Part shown: one piece after another, positions 7,179-15,861 of the stretch
Position numbering within the stretch: position 1 is the first letter of the stretch
Layout: the number at the start of each line of letters is the position of its first letter
Assembly (NCBI GenBank): GCA_900767375.1
Contig: CAAFYX010000128.1
Location: forward strand, 1 to 18,474
Direction of reading: 5' to 3'
Source of the DNA: Rikenellaceae bacterium
Lineage (GTDB): Bacteria; Bacteroidota; Bacteroidia; Bacteroidales; UBA932
DNA: 18,474 bases
The notes under the pieces: generated by a model
The model's input: only the letters and a program-made list of their open reading frames with translations
Told to the model about the DNA's origin: nothing
Database searches by the model: none
Program-made: the position numbers and the translations under genes

Positions 7179-9818
7179 ATGGCGACCACAAAGGAAAAGG
7201 ATCCGATGACCCCGATGATGAAGCAGTATTTCAGCTTCAAGGCCCAGTGCCCTGAAGCGGTCCTGCTGTTCCGCTGCGGAGACTTCTATGAAGCCTACGG
7301 TGAAGATGCCGTCACTGCCAGCAAGGTGCTGGGAATCGTGCTCACAAAGCGTTCCAATGCCGTTTCCGACGCCATCCCGATGGCCGGTGTCCCGCACCAC
7401 GCCATCGATGCGTACCTCCCGAAACTCATCCGTGCCGGCTATAAGGTGGCCATCTGTGACCAGCTCGAGGATCCGAAGCTGGCCAAGGGCATCGTGAAGC
7501 GCGGAGTTACGGAGATCATCACCCCGGGAGTGGCCCTCGGCGAGCAGATGCTCGTCCAGAAGGAGAACAATTTCCTCGCAGGACTCTTTTTCAAGGGCGA
7601 GAGTTGCGGCGTGGCCTTCCTGGACGTCTCCACCGGTACATTCAAAGTTGCCCAGGGGGCTCCGGAGTATGCCTCCACACTCCTGGCTTCCTTCAGCGCC
7701 AAGGAACTGGTCGTGCCCCGCGGCTTCGAGAAGCAGGTCCGGGAGAGGTTCCCCGGTTCCGGCTATATCACTACTCTTGACGAATGGGCCTTCGTGCAGG
7801 ATGCTGCCGAGGAGAAACTCCGCAAGCAGCTGGGCGTCAAGTCGCTGAAAGGTTTCGCCATCGACTCCTGCCCGCTCGGGATCTGCGCCGCCGGAGCCCT
7901 GCTCGTCTATCTCGAGCAGACCTATCATGACAATCTCGGGAACATCTGTTCCATCTCCCGTATAGACGGCTCCAAGTTCGTCTGGATGGACCGTTTCACC
8001 TTCCGCAACCTCGAGGTCTTCGCCTCCGCCTCCGGCAATGAAGGGACTTCGCTGGTCGATGTCATCGACAAGTGCAGCTCCCCGATGGGCGCCCGCCTTC
8101 TCCGCCAGTGGCTCTCGATGCCGGTATTGGACGTCAAGGAGCTCAACTCCCGATATGACGTGGTCCAATATTTCCATGACAATGCCGACGCTCTCGCCTC
8201 CGTCCAGGAAATGCTGGGCAATGTCGGTGACCTCGAGCGTATAATCTCCCGCGCGGCTGCAGGAAAGATCCTGCCGCGCGAGATCATGCAGCTGGGCCGC
8301 GCCCTCTCCCAGATGGAGCCGGTTTCGGCTCTCTGCCGCGACCGCGGCGTCGCTGAGCTCGACCGCATGATGGGCGCGATGAAGGGATGCGACGGGCTTC
8401 TGGACAGCATCCGCAGGACCATGGCCGAGAATCCCGCTGCGGGGCTTGGTAAGGGCGATGTCATCGCCTCCGGGGTCCACGCCGAGCTCGACGAGCTCCG
8501 CGCCATCTCCCGCGGCGGCAAGGACTACCTGCTGTCCATGCAGCAGCGCGAGATCGACCGCACTGGCATCAACTCGCTGAAAATCAGCTACAACAATGTC
8601 TTCGGCTACTACATCGAGGTGCGCAACTCCTTCAAGGACCGTGTCCCTGAAGAGTGGATACGCAAGCAGACCCTTGTGAACGCCGAACGCTATATAACCG
8701 AAGAGCTCAAGGAATATGAGGAGAAGATCCTCACTGCTGAAACAAAGATCTATGAGCTCGAAAGTCAAATATACCTTCACCTAGTGGATGAAATACGGGC
8801 CAATGTCCGTGACATCCAGACCAACTGCCAGATACTCTCCCGGCTGGACGTGCTCGCCGGTTTCGCCGAGCTGGCCGTCGGCAGCAGGTACTGCCGTCCG
8901 GAGATGAACAAGGGACTTGTCCTGGATATCAGGGCCGGGCGTCATCCTGTAATCGAGCAGATGATGGGCCCTGGAGAGGAATTCGTGCCGAACGATGTCT
9001 ATCTGGACAGCAAACAGCAGCAGATCATCATCCTGACAGGTCCTAACATGGCCGGTAAGTCCGCCCTCCTGCGTCAGACGGCATTGATTGTCCTGATGGC
9101 CCAGGTTGGCTCCTGGGTACCTGCGGACAGCGCGGTGATCGGATACTTCGACAAGATTTTCACCCGTGTGGGAGCCACCGACAATATCTCCCGCGGCGAG
9201 TCCACCTTCATGGTGGAGATGCTGGAGACTTCGATGATCATGCATAATCTCTCGGAGCGCTCGCTGGTGCTCCTGGATGAGATAGGCCGTGGAACTTCCA
9301 CATATGACGGAATGTCCATCGCCCGTGCCCTGGTGGAGTACCTCCACGAGAACGGAAAGGGAGCGAAGACCCTCTTCGCTACCCATTACCACGAGCTGAA
9401 CGACCTGGAGAGCCTTTATCCGAGGGTGAAGAACTTCCATATAGCTGTGAAGGAGGTGGGCAGGCAGGTCATCTTCCTGCGCAAGCTCAAGGAAGGCGGC
9501 GTGGCCCACAGCTTCGGTATCCACGTGGCCAGGCTCGCCGGAATGCCGCGCGAGGTCCTGGAATCCGCGGAGCGGACCCTCTCCCAGCTCGAGAGCGGCT
9601 CCAGCGCTCCGGCCGGACTCCACCTGAAGTCCTCCTCCGCAGTGCCCGCTCCTGCTCAGACATCCGATGAAACCGGTTTCCAGCTGTCCCTTTTCCAGCT
9701 CGACGACCCTACCCTGAGTGCTATCAGGGATGAGCTGAAGGCGGCTGACCTCGATAATATGACGCCTATGCAGGCATTCGACCTGCTCAGGAAGATGAAA
9801 GCAGAACTGGGCCTGTAG
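7179..9818 (+). CDS. mutS: DNA mismatch repair ATPase MutS
   Basis: MutS recognises mismatches and small loops and, through ATP-driven clamp formation, recruits MutL for repair. The 879-residue length is normal for MutS1. The mismatch-reading motif GDFYE places F36 and E38 exactly at the E. coli positions when translation starts at the ATG at 7179. The C-terminal ATPase shows Walker A GPNMAGKS (residues 621-628), Walker B LVLLDE ending D700-E701, then GRGTSTYDGMSIA and the ATHYHEL switch segment. The C-terminus ends with DNMTPMQAFDLLRKMK, typical of MutS1 proteins. The frame is open to a TTG at 7158, rejected because it lies in the -7 box. The YfhO-like gene follows after 20 bp. Confidence 0.98.
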   Translation: MATTKEKDPMTPMMKQYFSFKAQCPEAVLLFRCGDFYEAYGEDAVTASKVLGIVLTKRSNAVSDAIPMAGVPHHAIDAYLPKLIRAGYKVAICDQLEDPKLAKGIVKRGVTEIITPGVALGEQMLVQKENNFLAGLFFKGESCGVAFLDVSTGTFKVAQGAPEYASTLLASFSAKELVVPRGFEKQVRERFPGSGYITTLDEWAFVQDAAEEKLRKQLGVKSLKGFAIDSCPLGICAAGALLVYLEQTYHDNLGNICSISRIDGSKFVWMDRFTFRNLEVFASASGNEGTSLVDVIDKCSSPMGARLLRQWLSMPVLDVKELNSRYDVVQYFHDNADALASVQEMLGNVGDLERIISRAAAGKILPREIMQLGRALSQMEPVSALCRDRGVAELDRMMGAMKGCDGLLDSIRRTMAENPAAGLGKGDVIASGVHAELDELRAISRGGKDYLLSMQQREIDRTGINSLKISYNNVFGYYIEVRNSFKDRVPEEWIRKQTLVNAERYITEELKEYEEKILTAETKIYELESQIYLHLVDEIRANVRDIQTNCQILSRLDVLAGFAELAVGSRYCRPEMNKGLVLDIRAGRHPVIEQMMGPGEEFVPNDVYLDSKQQQIIILTGPNMAGKSALLRQTALIVLMAQVGSWVPADSAVIGYFDKIFTRVGATDNISRGESTFMVEMLETSMIMHNLSERSLVLLDEIGRGTSTYDGMSIARALVEYLHENGKGAKTLFATHYHELNDLESLYPRVKNFHIAVKEVGRQVIFLRKLKEGGVAHSFGIHVARLAGMPREVLESAERTLSQLESGSSAPAGLHLKSSSAVPAPAQTSDETGFQLSLFQLDDPTLSAIRDELKAADLDNMTPMQAFDLLRKMKAELGL

Positions 9819-9838
9819 CCCCCAGCAACCATATCCTT

Positions 9839-12406
9839 ATGAACGATAAACTGAAGAAAACACTTTTCTGCGTGGGTGCGGCGCTGTTTTTCCTTGTCCT
9901 CGCCTATGCATTCGTACCCCAGGTACTCAGTGGAAAGATAGTGAACCAGAGCGATATCTCGGGTTATGTGGGAATGTCCCACGAGATGAACGAGTGGAAC
10001 GCCGCGCATCCGAAGGACCAGACTTCCTGGACTAATTCCATGTTCAGCGGAATGCCTACCACCACCATTTCGGCTCCGCGCCAGGGCGACTGGACCCAGA
10101 AGGTCTATGACGCACTCCTCACAGGCAAGAGGCCTGCGACCTATCTGTTCATCTCCCTTCTGGGAGCCTTCCTTCTGATGCTTTCCCTGGGCATCGACGG
10201 ACTTCTCGCCGTAGGAGGCGCAGTGGCCGTGTCGTTCTGCTCATACAATATGCAGATCATCCAGGTGGGTCACAATACGAAGATGCAGGCCATAGCCTTT
10301 CTTCCCTGGGCCCTCGCCGCGTTCATATTCACTTACCGCTGCGCTCTGAAAGGAAAGAAGGGCAGCTGGCGCTCCTGGCTGCCGAAGGCCGGCCTGGGCG
10401 CAGTCCTGTTCGCATTTGCGGTCAGCTTCCAGATAAAGGCGAACCATCAGCAGATCACATATTATCTGGCACTGATGCTTCTGATCTATGCCATTGCCCT
10501 TTTCATCCGCCTCGTTTCCTGCAAGGAGAGGCGTGAGGGGCTCGGGAGGTTCTTCGCCGCGTCGGCATTGCTCCTGGTCCTCGGACTGGCGGGCATCGCC
10601 ACCAACGCAAACAAGCTGGTGCCGGTGTACAAGTACACAGCGCAGTCGATGAGAGGCGGGTCCGAGCTGGCTTCAGCCTCGAATTCCGGCTCCGGCGGTC
10701 TTGAACTTGATTATGCCACGGCCTGGTCATACGGGTGGGAGGAACTCCCTAACCTGATGATCCCGAACTTCAACGGCGGTTCTTCCGCCGGAGCGGTCAA
10801 TCCCAAGCATTCGGCAACCTACGACCTGCTCAAGCAGGCGGGCCAGCCGAACCTGAAGGAGATTTCGAAGAGCCTTCCTCTGTACTGGGGTCCGCAGCCG
10901 TTCACTGCCGGTCCTATGTATATGGGAGCCATAACGGTGTTCCTGTTCATCCTGGGCCTGTTCCTTTGTGAGAAGAAGGACAAGTGGTGGGTGATAGTGT
11001 GCACCCTGCTGGCCATTCTGCTGGCGGTGGGCAGCCACTTCATGTGGTTCACTAAGATTTTCTATCAGTACGCTCCGTTCTACAACAAGTTCAGGACGGT
11101 GTCGATGGCCCTGGTGGTGCTGCAGTTCACGCTTCCGGTGCTCGGCTTCATTGCCCTGGACCGTATTCTCAAGGGCGGCGTTCCGAAGGAGCTGTTCAAG
11201 AAGAAGGGCCTGGCGGCCTATGCCATTGCCGGAGGCTTCTGCCTGCTGTTCATCCTGCTGCCCGGTCTCGCGGGCACCTTCTCCGGAAGCGTGGACGAGG
11301 GACAGAACGAGCTGCTGGTGGATGCTCTGATGGCTGACAGGCTCAGGCTGCTGAGGGTGGACGCTTTCCGTTCGCTTCTGCTGATCAGCGCTGCGTTCGG
11401 GCTTCTGTGGTGGGGCTATCTGGTGCCGAAGAGCTATTCCAGCGACTCTGAGGTAGCGTTCGGACGCCGCAGGACAGCTGCGCTTCTGATCTGCCTTCTG
11501 GTGCTCGTGGATCTGTTCACTGTGGGAAAGAGATATCTGAACTCGGATGATTTCGTGTCGCCGCGCTCTTTCAACTCGCAGTTCGACAAGAGACCTGTGG
11601 ACGAACTGATCCTCGCCGACACCGACCTTTCGTACAGGGTGCTGGATCTTTCTGTGGATCCGTTCAACGACTCGCACCCTTCCTATTGGCACAAGAACAT
11701 CGGCGGCTACAGCCCTGCCAAGCTTCAGCGATATCAGGAGCTCATCCAGAACGGGCTTCTGGGAGAGATCAATTCGATATACAGCTCCGCTTCGGGCGCA
11801 GCTACGGTTTCAGAGCTTCAGGAGAAGCTGCCGCAGATGCCTCTGCTGTCGGCGCTCAATATGAGATATATTATCTTCGGAGGGGAGATCGCTCCTGCCA
11901 GGAACTACGATGCCTATGGCAATGCGTGGTTCGTCCAGTCCGCGAAGAAGGTGGATTCCCCGGATGCGGCTCTCGCCGCCCTCAAATCCACGGACCTTCG
12001 CGCCGAGGCTGTTCTGGAGCCTGCTGACGCCGCTGTACTCGGAGAGTTCAGCGCGGCGGCGGACAGCGCCGCTACCATTGGCCTGACTGCCTATGCTCCG
12101 AACGAGCTCCGCTATCATTACTCGGTGACCGAGCCTTCATTGGCCGTGTTCAGCGAGGTATATTATCCTGAAGGTTGGCATGCCTGGATCGAAGATTCAG
12201 GAGTTGAGGTGTCGGTCTTCCGTGCTGACTGGATACTCCGTGCCGCTGTACTTCCTGCCGGCGAGCACGACCTTGTGATGAGGTTCGACCCTGAATCGGT
12301 TTCAGTGAGCGCCGCGGTGTCGCGCGCTTCATCCATTGCCATAATCATCCTGCTGCTCCTTGCGGCTGCAGGCCTTGTTTTCATCAAACCTTCGGAGGAG
12401 GAATAA
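9839..12406 (+). CDS. YfhO-like multi-spanning membrane protein
   Basis: An 855-residue inner-membrane protein with about thirteen hydrophobic spans by eye, including an N-terminal span (about residues 8-26), and a large C-terminal extracytoplasmic region followed by a last helix (AIIILLLLAAAGLVFI). The layout and motifs (FSGMPTTT and QITYYLA in the membrane part; EVYYPEGWHAWI, RADWILRAAVLPAGEH in the C-terminal domain) fit the YfhO family, whose members resemble GT-C enzymes and have been linked to glycosylation of cell-surface polymers in Gram-positive bacteria. The role in Bacteroidota is not established to my knowledge. It starts 20 bp after mutS and its stop is one base before the rsmA start, so it is probably co-transcribed with both, although no functional link is evident. 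Confidence 0.85.
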   Translation: MNDKLKKTLFCVGAALFFLVLAYAFVPQVLSGKIVNQSDISGYVGMSHEMNEWNAAHPKDQTSWTNSMFSGMPTTTISAPRQGDWTQKVYDALLTGKRPATYLFISLLGAFLLMLSLGIDGLLAVGGAVAVSFCSYNMQIIQVGHNTKMQAIAFLPWALAAFIFTYRCALKGKKGSWRSWLPKAGLGAVLFAFAVSFQIKANHQQITYYLALMLLIYAIALFIRLVSCKERREGLGRFFAASALLLVLGLAGIATNANKLVPVYKYTAQSMRGGSELASASNSGSGGLELDYATAWSYGWEELPNLMIPNFNGGSSAGAVNPKHSATYDLLKQAGQPNLKEISKSLPLYWGPQPFTAGPMYMGAITVFLFILGLFLCEKKDKWWVIVCTLLAILLAVGSHFMWFTKIFYQYAPFYNKFRTVSMALVVLQFTLPVLGFIALDRILKGGVPKELFKKKGLAAYAIAGGFCLLFILLPGLAGTFSGSVDEGQNELLVDALMADRLRLLRVDAFRSLLLISAAFGLLWWGYLVPKSYSSDSEVAFGRRRTAALLICLLVLVDLFTVGKRYLNSDDFVSPRSFNSQFDKRPVDELILADTDLSYRVLDLSVDPFNDSHPSYWHKNIGGYSPAKLQRYQELIQNGLLGEINSIYSSASGAATVSELQEKLPQMPLLSALNMRYIIFGGEIAPARNYDAYGNAWFVQSAKKVDSPDAALAALKSTDLRAEAVLEPADAAVLGEFSAAADSAATIGLTAYAPNELRYHYSVTEPSLAVFSEVYYPEGWHAWIEDSGVEVSVFRADWILRAAVLPAGEHDLVMRFDPESVSVSAAVSRASSIAIIILLLLAAAGLVFIKPSEEE

Positions 12407-12407
12407 T

Positions 12408-13181
12408 ATGGAAGTCCGTGCAAAGAAGGCCCTCGGGCAGCATTTCCTTACAGACCAGAGCATAGCGATGGCGATAGTCGACGCTCTGCGCAACGACCCG
12501 GCGCTGCCGCGCGACGTGCTGGAGATAGGTCCCGGAATGGGCGTCCTGACGCAATATCTTATCAAGCGCGAGGACATCGATCCGAGGATGATCGAGATAG
12601 ATTCCGAGTCGGTGGAGTACCTTCTGACGCACTTCAACGGGATGCCCGGAAAGCTTATGGAAGGGGACTATCTGAAGCTGGACATGTCCTGCGTTTTCAA
12701 GGACAAGTATCGTGTGATAGGCAATTTCCCGTACAACATTTCGTCCCAGATATTCTTCAAGATACTTGATGACAAGGACAAGGTGCCGGAGGTGGTCTGC
12801 ATGATCCAGAAGGAGGTTGCGGACCGTATCGCTGAGAAGCCGGGCTCGAAGACCTACGGCATACTCTCCGTGCTGCTGCAGGCTTGGTACGACATAGAGT
12901 ATATCCTGGCTGTCGGTCCGGGCGCTTTCTGTCCGCCTCCTAAGGTGAAGTCCGCGGTCATCCGCCTGACCCGCAACTCGCGTACGTCACTGGGCTGCGA
13001 TGAGAAGCTTTTCAAGACCGTGGTCAAGACGGCGTTCAACCAGCGCCGCAAGACCCTCCGCAATGCCCTCAAGCCAATGATCAAGGAGGGAATGGACACT
13101 ACCGACCCGGTCTTCGACCTCCGTGCCGAAAGGCTCTCCGTCGACGATTTCGTCGCCCTCACAAAGCGTTTCCAGGAATAG
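12408..13181 (+). CDS. rsmA: 16S rRNA dimethyladenosine transferase RsmA (KsgA)
   Basis: Dimethylates two adjacent adenosines in the 3'-terminal helix of 16S rRNA using SAM, a late checkpoint of small-subunit assembly; loss gives kasugamycin resistance in E. coli. The 257-residue product has the N-terminal KKALGQHFLTD block, SAM-binding motif I LEIGPGMGVLT (E39-I-G-P-G43), and catalytic motif IV NFPYNISSQIFFKIL starting at N106. PPPKVKSAVIRL and FNQRRKTLRNAL in the C-terminal part are standard for the family. An upstream TTG would add 16 residues that overlap the YfhO-like gene; the ATG at 12408 fits the family start. GGAGGAGG at 12394-12401 lies six bases before the ATG but is also the Glu-codon tail of the preceding gene, so its use as a ribosome site is unsure. 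Confidence 0.97.
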   Translation: MEVRAKKALGQHFLTDQSIAMAIVDALRNDPALPRDVLEIGPGMGVLTQYLIKREDIDPRMIEIDSESVEYLLTHFNGMPGKLMEGDYLKLDMSCVFKDKYRVIGNFPYNISSQIFFKILDDKDKVPEVVCMIQKEVADRIAEKPGSKTYGILSVLLQAWYDIEYILAVGPGAFCPPPKVKSAVIRLTRNSRTSLGCDEKLFKTVVKTAFNQRRKTLRNALKPMIKEGMDTTDPVFDLRAERLSVDDFVALTKRFQE

Positions 13182-13226
13182 GCTATGCGTTTCGGGATAC
13201 TGAGAGCCATTCTGTGGATTTTTTTG

Positions 13227-13234
13227 TATTTTTG
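13227..13234 (+). promoter_or_regulatory. Bacteroidota-type -7 box (TATTTTTG) for the GH2 gene
   Basis: TATTTTTG fits TAnnTTTG and lies 23 bp before the GH2 start codon, which would give a leader of roughly 17 nt. No TTTG is seen at the -33 position. The T-rich run at 13219-13225 just upstream has no convincing hairpin in front of it, so I do not call an rsmA terminator here. Confidence 0.5.
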
Positions 13235-13257
13235 AGAGAATAAAATTCATTCCCGTC

Positions 13258-15075
13258 ATGAAAAGAACACTTGCAATGGCATTCGCCACAATGCTGATTT
13301 CAGTATCCCTCTCTGCGCAGGACAGCCCTCAGATAATCAATATTGCCGGAAGGCGGACCGTCTCACTGGACGGACAGTGGAAAACCATCGTTGACCAGTA
13401 CGAGACAGGATATTATGATTACCGCCGGAATCCGATCCATGAGCGTGCGTCCTTCTTTGCGGACGCAAGCTTCGATGCGGACCGCACCAGGCTGGTGGAG
13501 TATGAGTTCGATGCAGCACGCGAGCTCAGGGTCCCTGGCGACTGGAACACCCAGAGAGCGGACCTGTACCGCTACGAAGGAACGGTGTGGTACAGGACAA
13601 AGTTCGAGGCGCCGGACTTGGTAGGACGCGCTTTCGTATATTTCGGCGCGTCGAACTATGAAACGGTTGTCGGCATCAACGGCCATGTGCTCGGAACACA
13701 TCTGGGCGGCTTCACCCCGTTCAACTATGAGGTGACGGACCTTCTTCGCGAGGGGGCCAATTCATTGATTGCCAAGGTGGACAACAAGCGCATGCTCGAT
13801 GCTGTCCCGACGGTCAACTCCGACTGGTGGAACTACGGAGGAATCACGCGCAGCGTGTATCTGGTGTGCGTGCCGGAGACTTTCATCCGTGATTACTGCG
13901 TACAGCTGAAGCGCGGCACAACGGATACTCTGGAAGGCTGGATACAGCTCGACGGCAAGCAGGCGGAGCAGGATGTGAAGGTGGAGATCCCCGAGGCGGG
14001 GATTGTGATTCCCGCCCGTACGGATGCTACGGGAAAGGCTTCGTTCGAGTTCAAGGCGGTGAAGAGGAAGAAGGCCCTGCTTTCGCTGTGGTCTCCGGAA
14101 TCACCGAAACTATATGATGTGGTCATCTCCTCCGAGACCGACTCCGTGAGCGACAGGATAGGCTTCCGTACGGTGGAGACACGCGGGACTCAGATCCTCC
14201 TGAACGGCGAGCCGGTATTCTGCAAGGGCATCTCGATACACGAGGAGGCTCTGGGCACACCGGGAGGCCGCGGCTGCGGAGAAGAAAATGCCAGGGAGAT
14301 TCTGGGGCTTGCCAAGGAACTGGGCTGCAATTTCGTCAGGCTTGCACACTACCCTCACGACGAGGCCATGGTGCGCGTTGCCGACGAACTGGGAATAATG
14401 GTATGGGATGAAATACCTGTCTACTGGACAATCCAGTTCGAGAACCCTTCGACTTATGCCAATGCCGAGCGTCAGCTGACCGATATGATCGCCCGTGACC
14501 GCAACAGGGCCAGCGTCATCATCTGGTCCGTGGCCAATGAAACCCCTCAGGGTCCTGCAAGGCTTGATTTCCTTACCCGTCTGATATCGAAAGCCCATGA
14601 GCTTGATTCTACAAGGCTTGTCAGTTCCGCAATGGAAAAGGACTATCTTGATGCCACGCACTGCACCCTGAAGGACGACCTTATGGGTGTGGCGGACCTC
14701 CTGAGTTTCAACCAGTATGTCGGCTGGTATGACGGGGACAGCGACAAGTGCGACCGGGTGGAGTGGGTTTTCTCCGTGGAGAAGCCGGTCTTCATCTCAG
14801 AATGGGGCGGCGGAGCCCTCTTCGGCCGTCACGGCGACAGGACCGAAAGGTTCACGGAGGAGTACCAGGCCTATCTGTACGAGAAGAACGTGCAGATGCT
14901 TGACCGTATTCCGGGTCTTGCCGGCACCACCCCTTGGGTGCTGAAGGACTTCCGTTCTCCGAAAAGGATGCTCGACGGAGTCCAGGACGACTATAACCGC
15001 AAGGGAGTAGTCAGCCCGCTCGGTGAGAAGAAACAGGCCTTCTACGTCCTTCAGCGCTGGTATCAGTCGAAATAG
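13258..15075 (+). CDS. Exported glycoside hydrolase family 2, probable beta-glucuronidase type
   Basis: A retaining beta-glycosidase, probably periplasmic. A signal peptide (MKRTLAMAFATMLISVSLSA, then QD) leads into a jelly-roll sugar-binding domain (about 40-200), an Ig-like domain (about 205-300) and the TIM barrel (about 300-600). The acid/base is E428 in WSVANE and the nucleophile is E515 in FISEWGGG, with RLAHYPH in the barrel; all are standard GH2 features. N580 and K582 in YNRKG align by position with the NxK motif that contacts the carboxylate in beta-glucuronidases, which favours a uronide over a galactoside substrate. No large insertion is seen in the loop after CKGISIHEE, as in no-loop types. 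At 605 residues it is normal for a glucuronidase and short for LacZ. It stands alone without an evident susCD pair or regulator. GH2 is firm; substrate is inferred. Confidence 0.9.
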   Translation: MKRTLAMAFATMLISVSLSAQDSPQIINIAGRRTVSLDGQWKTIVDQYETGYYDYRRNPIHERASFFADASFDADRTRLVEYEFDAARELRVPGDWNTQRADLYRYEGTVWYRTKFEAPDLVGRAFVYFGASNYETVVGINGHVLGTHLGGFTPFNYEVTDLLREGANSLIAKVDNKRMLDAVPTVNSDWWNYGGITRSVYLVCVPETFIRDYCVQLKRGTTDTLEGWIQLDGKQAEQDVKVEIPEAGIVIPARTDATGKASFEFKAVKRKKALLSLWSPESPKLYDVVISSETDSVSDRIGFRTVETRGTQILLNGEPVFCKGISIHEEALGTPGGRGCGEENAREILGLAKELGCNFVRLAHYPHDEAMVRVADELGIMVWDEIPVYWTIQFENPSTYANAERQLTDMIARDRNRASVIIWSVANETPQGPARLDFLTRLISKAHELDSTRLVSSAMEKDYLDATHCTLKDDLMGVADLLSFNQYVGWYDGDSDKCDRVEWVFSVEKPVFISEWGGGALFGRHGDRTERFTEEYQAYLYEKNVQMLDRIPGLAGTTPWVLKDFRSPKRMLDGVQDDYNRKGVVSPLGEKKQAFYVLQRWYQSK

Positions 15076-15144
15076 CCGCCCGGGAGGCGCGATCCTTAAA
15101 GCTGTGACAGGACAATAATCACGATTGAAGCAGCATAAATCTAT

Positions 15145-15843
15145 ATGAAATACGAGATTATTACCCTGCAGGATGAGCAGGTGATAGGAATGTCAAAAAA
15201 AATAGCATTCAACAATCCATCCGAGTGCTCCAAGTTCTGGGGCGAGTATGTAGAGCGCATAGTGAAGCCGGTCTATCTGGAAGGCAGGATACCGGATGAA
15301 TTTCAAAAGGCAGCGGTTGAGAACAATGTCGGGGAGTTCGGTCTGTGCACCTGCAGTATTCCGAACCACAACTGTGGGACCTGCGCTGCAATAAACTTTA
15401 CATCATGCAATACCAAGACATTCACGTACGTGATAGGCGGGTTCTATAAAGGTGGGAACGTGCCTGAAGGCATGTCGCTTTATCCAATCAAGAGCGGACG
15501 CTGGCTCAAAGTCCATTTCGAGGGAGGAATGGCTGCATTCCAGCAGCAGTTTGCCAAGTTCCATGATGAATGGCTTCCGGCCCATCCTGAATTCAAATGG
15601 GCGGACAATGCCTGCTGCATGGAGTGGTACTGCGGCACCGACATCAATTCTCCTGACTATCAGTGCGGAATCATGATGCCTCTAGCCGACAACTCGGAAC
15701 TGACTGACATTGCGGATGAAATCATCTCCATCGTTAATAAGGAGATAAAAATGGAAAGTGGGGGAACACATGCACTCTGCTCCAAATGGCAAAAGGGTAT
15801 GTCGGCCATCTCTGGCTCCATATGGCGCAGATACACGAATTGA
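15145..15843 (+). CDS. GyrI-like effector-binding-domain protein, cysteine-rich, with unusual C-terminus
   Basis: A 232-residue cytoplasmic protein with no signal peptide. Residues 1-180 fit the stand-alone GyrI-like/AraC effector-binding family (MKYEIITLQDEQVIGMS at the start, FYKGGNVPEGMSLYPIKSGRW in the middle, FHDEWLPAHPEF, ending CGIMMPL). Members bind small molecules or act as inhibitory partners; there is no DNA-binding domain here. Eleven cysteines are present, four as C68-x-C70 and C77-x2-C80 in one loop, which could bind a metal or sense redox state (inference). Residues 181-232 are beyond the usual family end, and the last 25 or so look unlike a folded protein; another frame looks more protein-like there, so a frameshift is possible. 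The next gene starts 18 bp downstream. No promoter consensus was found in the 69-bp gap upstream. Confidence 0.75.
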   Translation: MKYEIITLQDEQVIGMSKKIAFNNPSECSKFWGEYVERIVKPVYLEGRIPDEFQKAAVENNVGEFGLCTCSIPNHNCGTCAAINFTSCNTKTFTYVIGGFYKGGNVPEGMSLYPIKSGRWLKVHFEGGMAAFQQQFAKFHDEWLPAHPEFKWADNACCMEWYCGTDINSPDYQCGIMMPLADNSELTDIADEIISIVNKEIKMESGGTHALCSKWQKGMSAISGSIWRRYTN

Positions 15844-15861
15844 TAGAGAACAATTAATACT

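Noticed and set aside
7087..7191. 35-residue extension of the DUF4380-like protein
   Set aside because: It would place residues before a clear signal peptide and overlap the mutS start and promoter.
7152..8780. A 542-codon open frame on the - strand opposite mutS, with another at 8781-9623
   Set aside because: It is wholly antisense to a well-supported mutS, its translation shows no family motif, and long antisense frames are expected from the G/C-biased third positions of this gene.
10727..11692. A 321-codon open frame on the - strand inside the YfhO-like gene
   Set aside because: The translation is rich in Gln, His, Arg and Glu without domain signatures, as expected when a membrane-protein gene is read backwards.
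15065..15105. GC-rich CGCC/GGCG mini-hairpin after the GH2 gene as a terminator
   Set aside because: The stem is only four pairs and no T-run follows.
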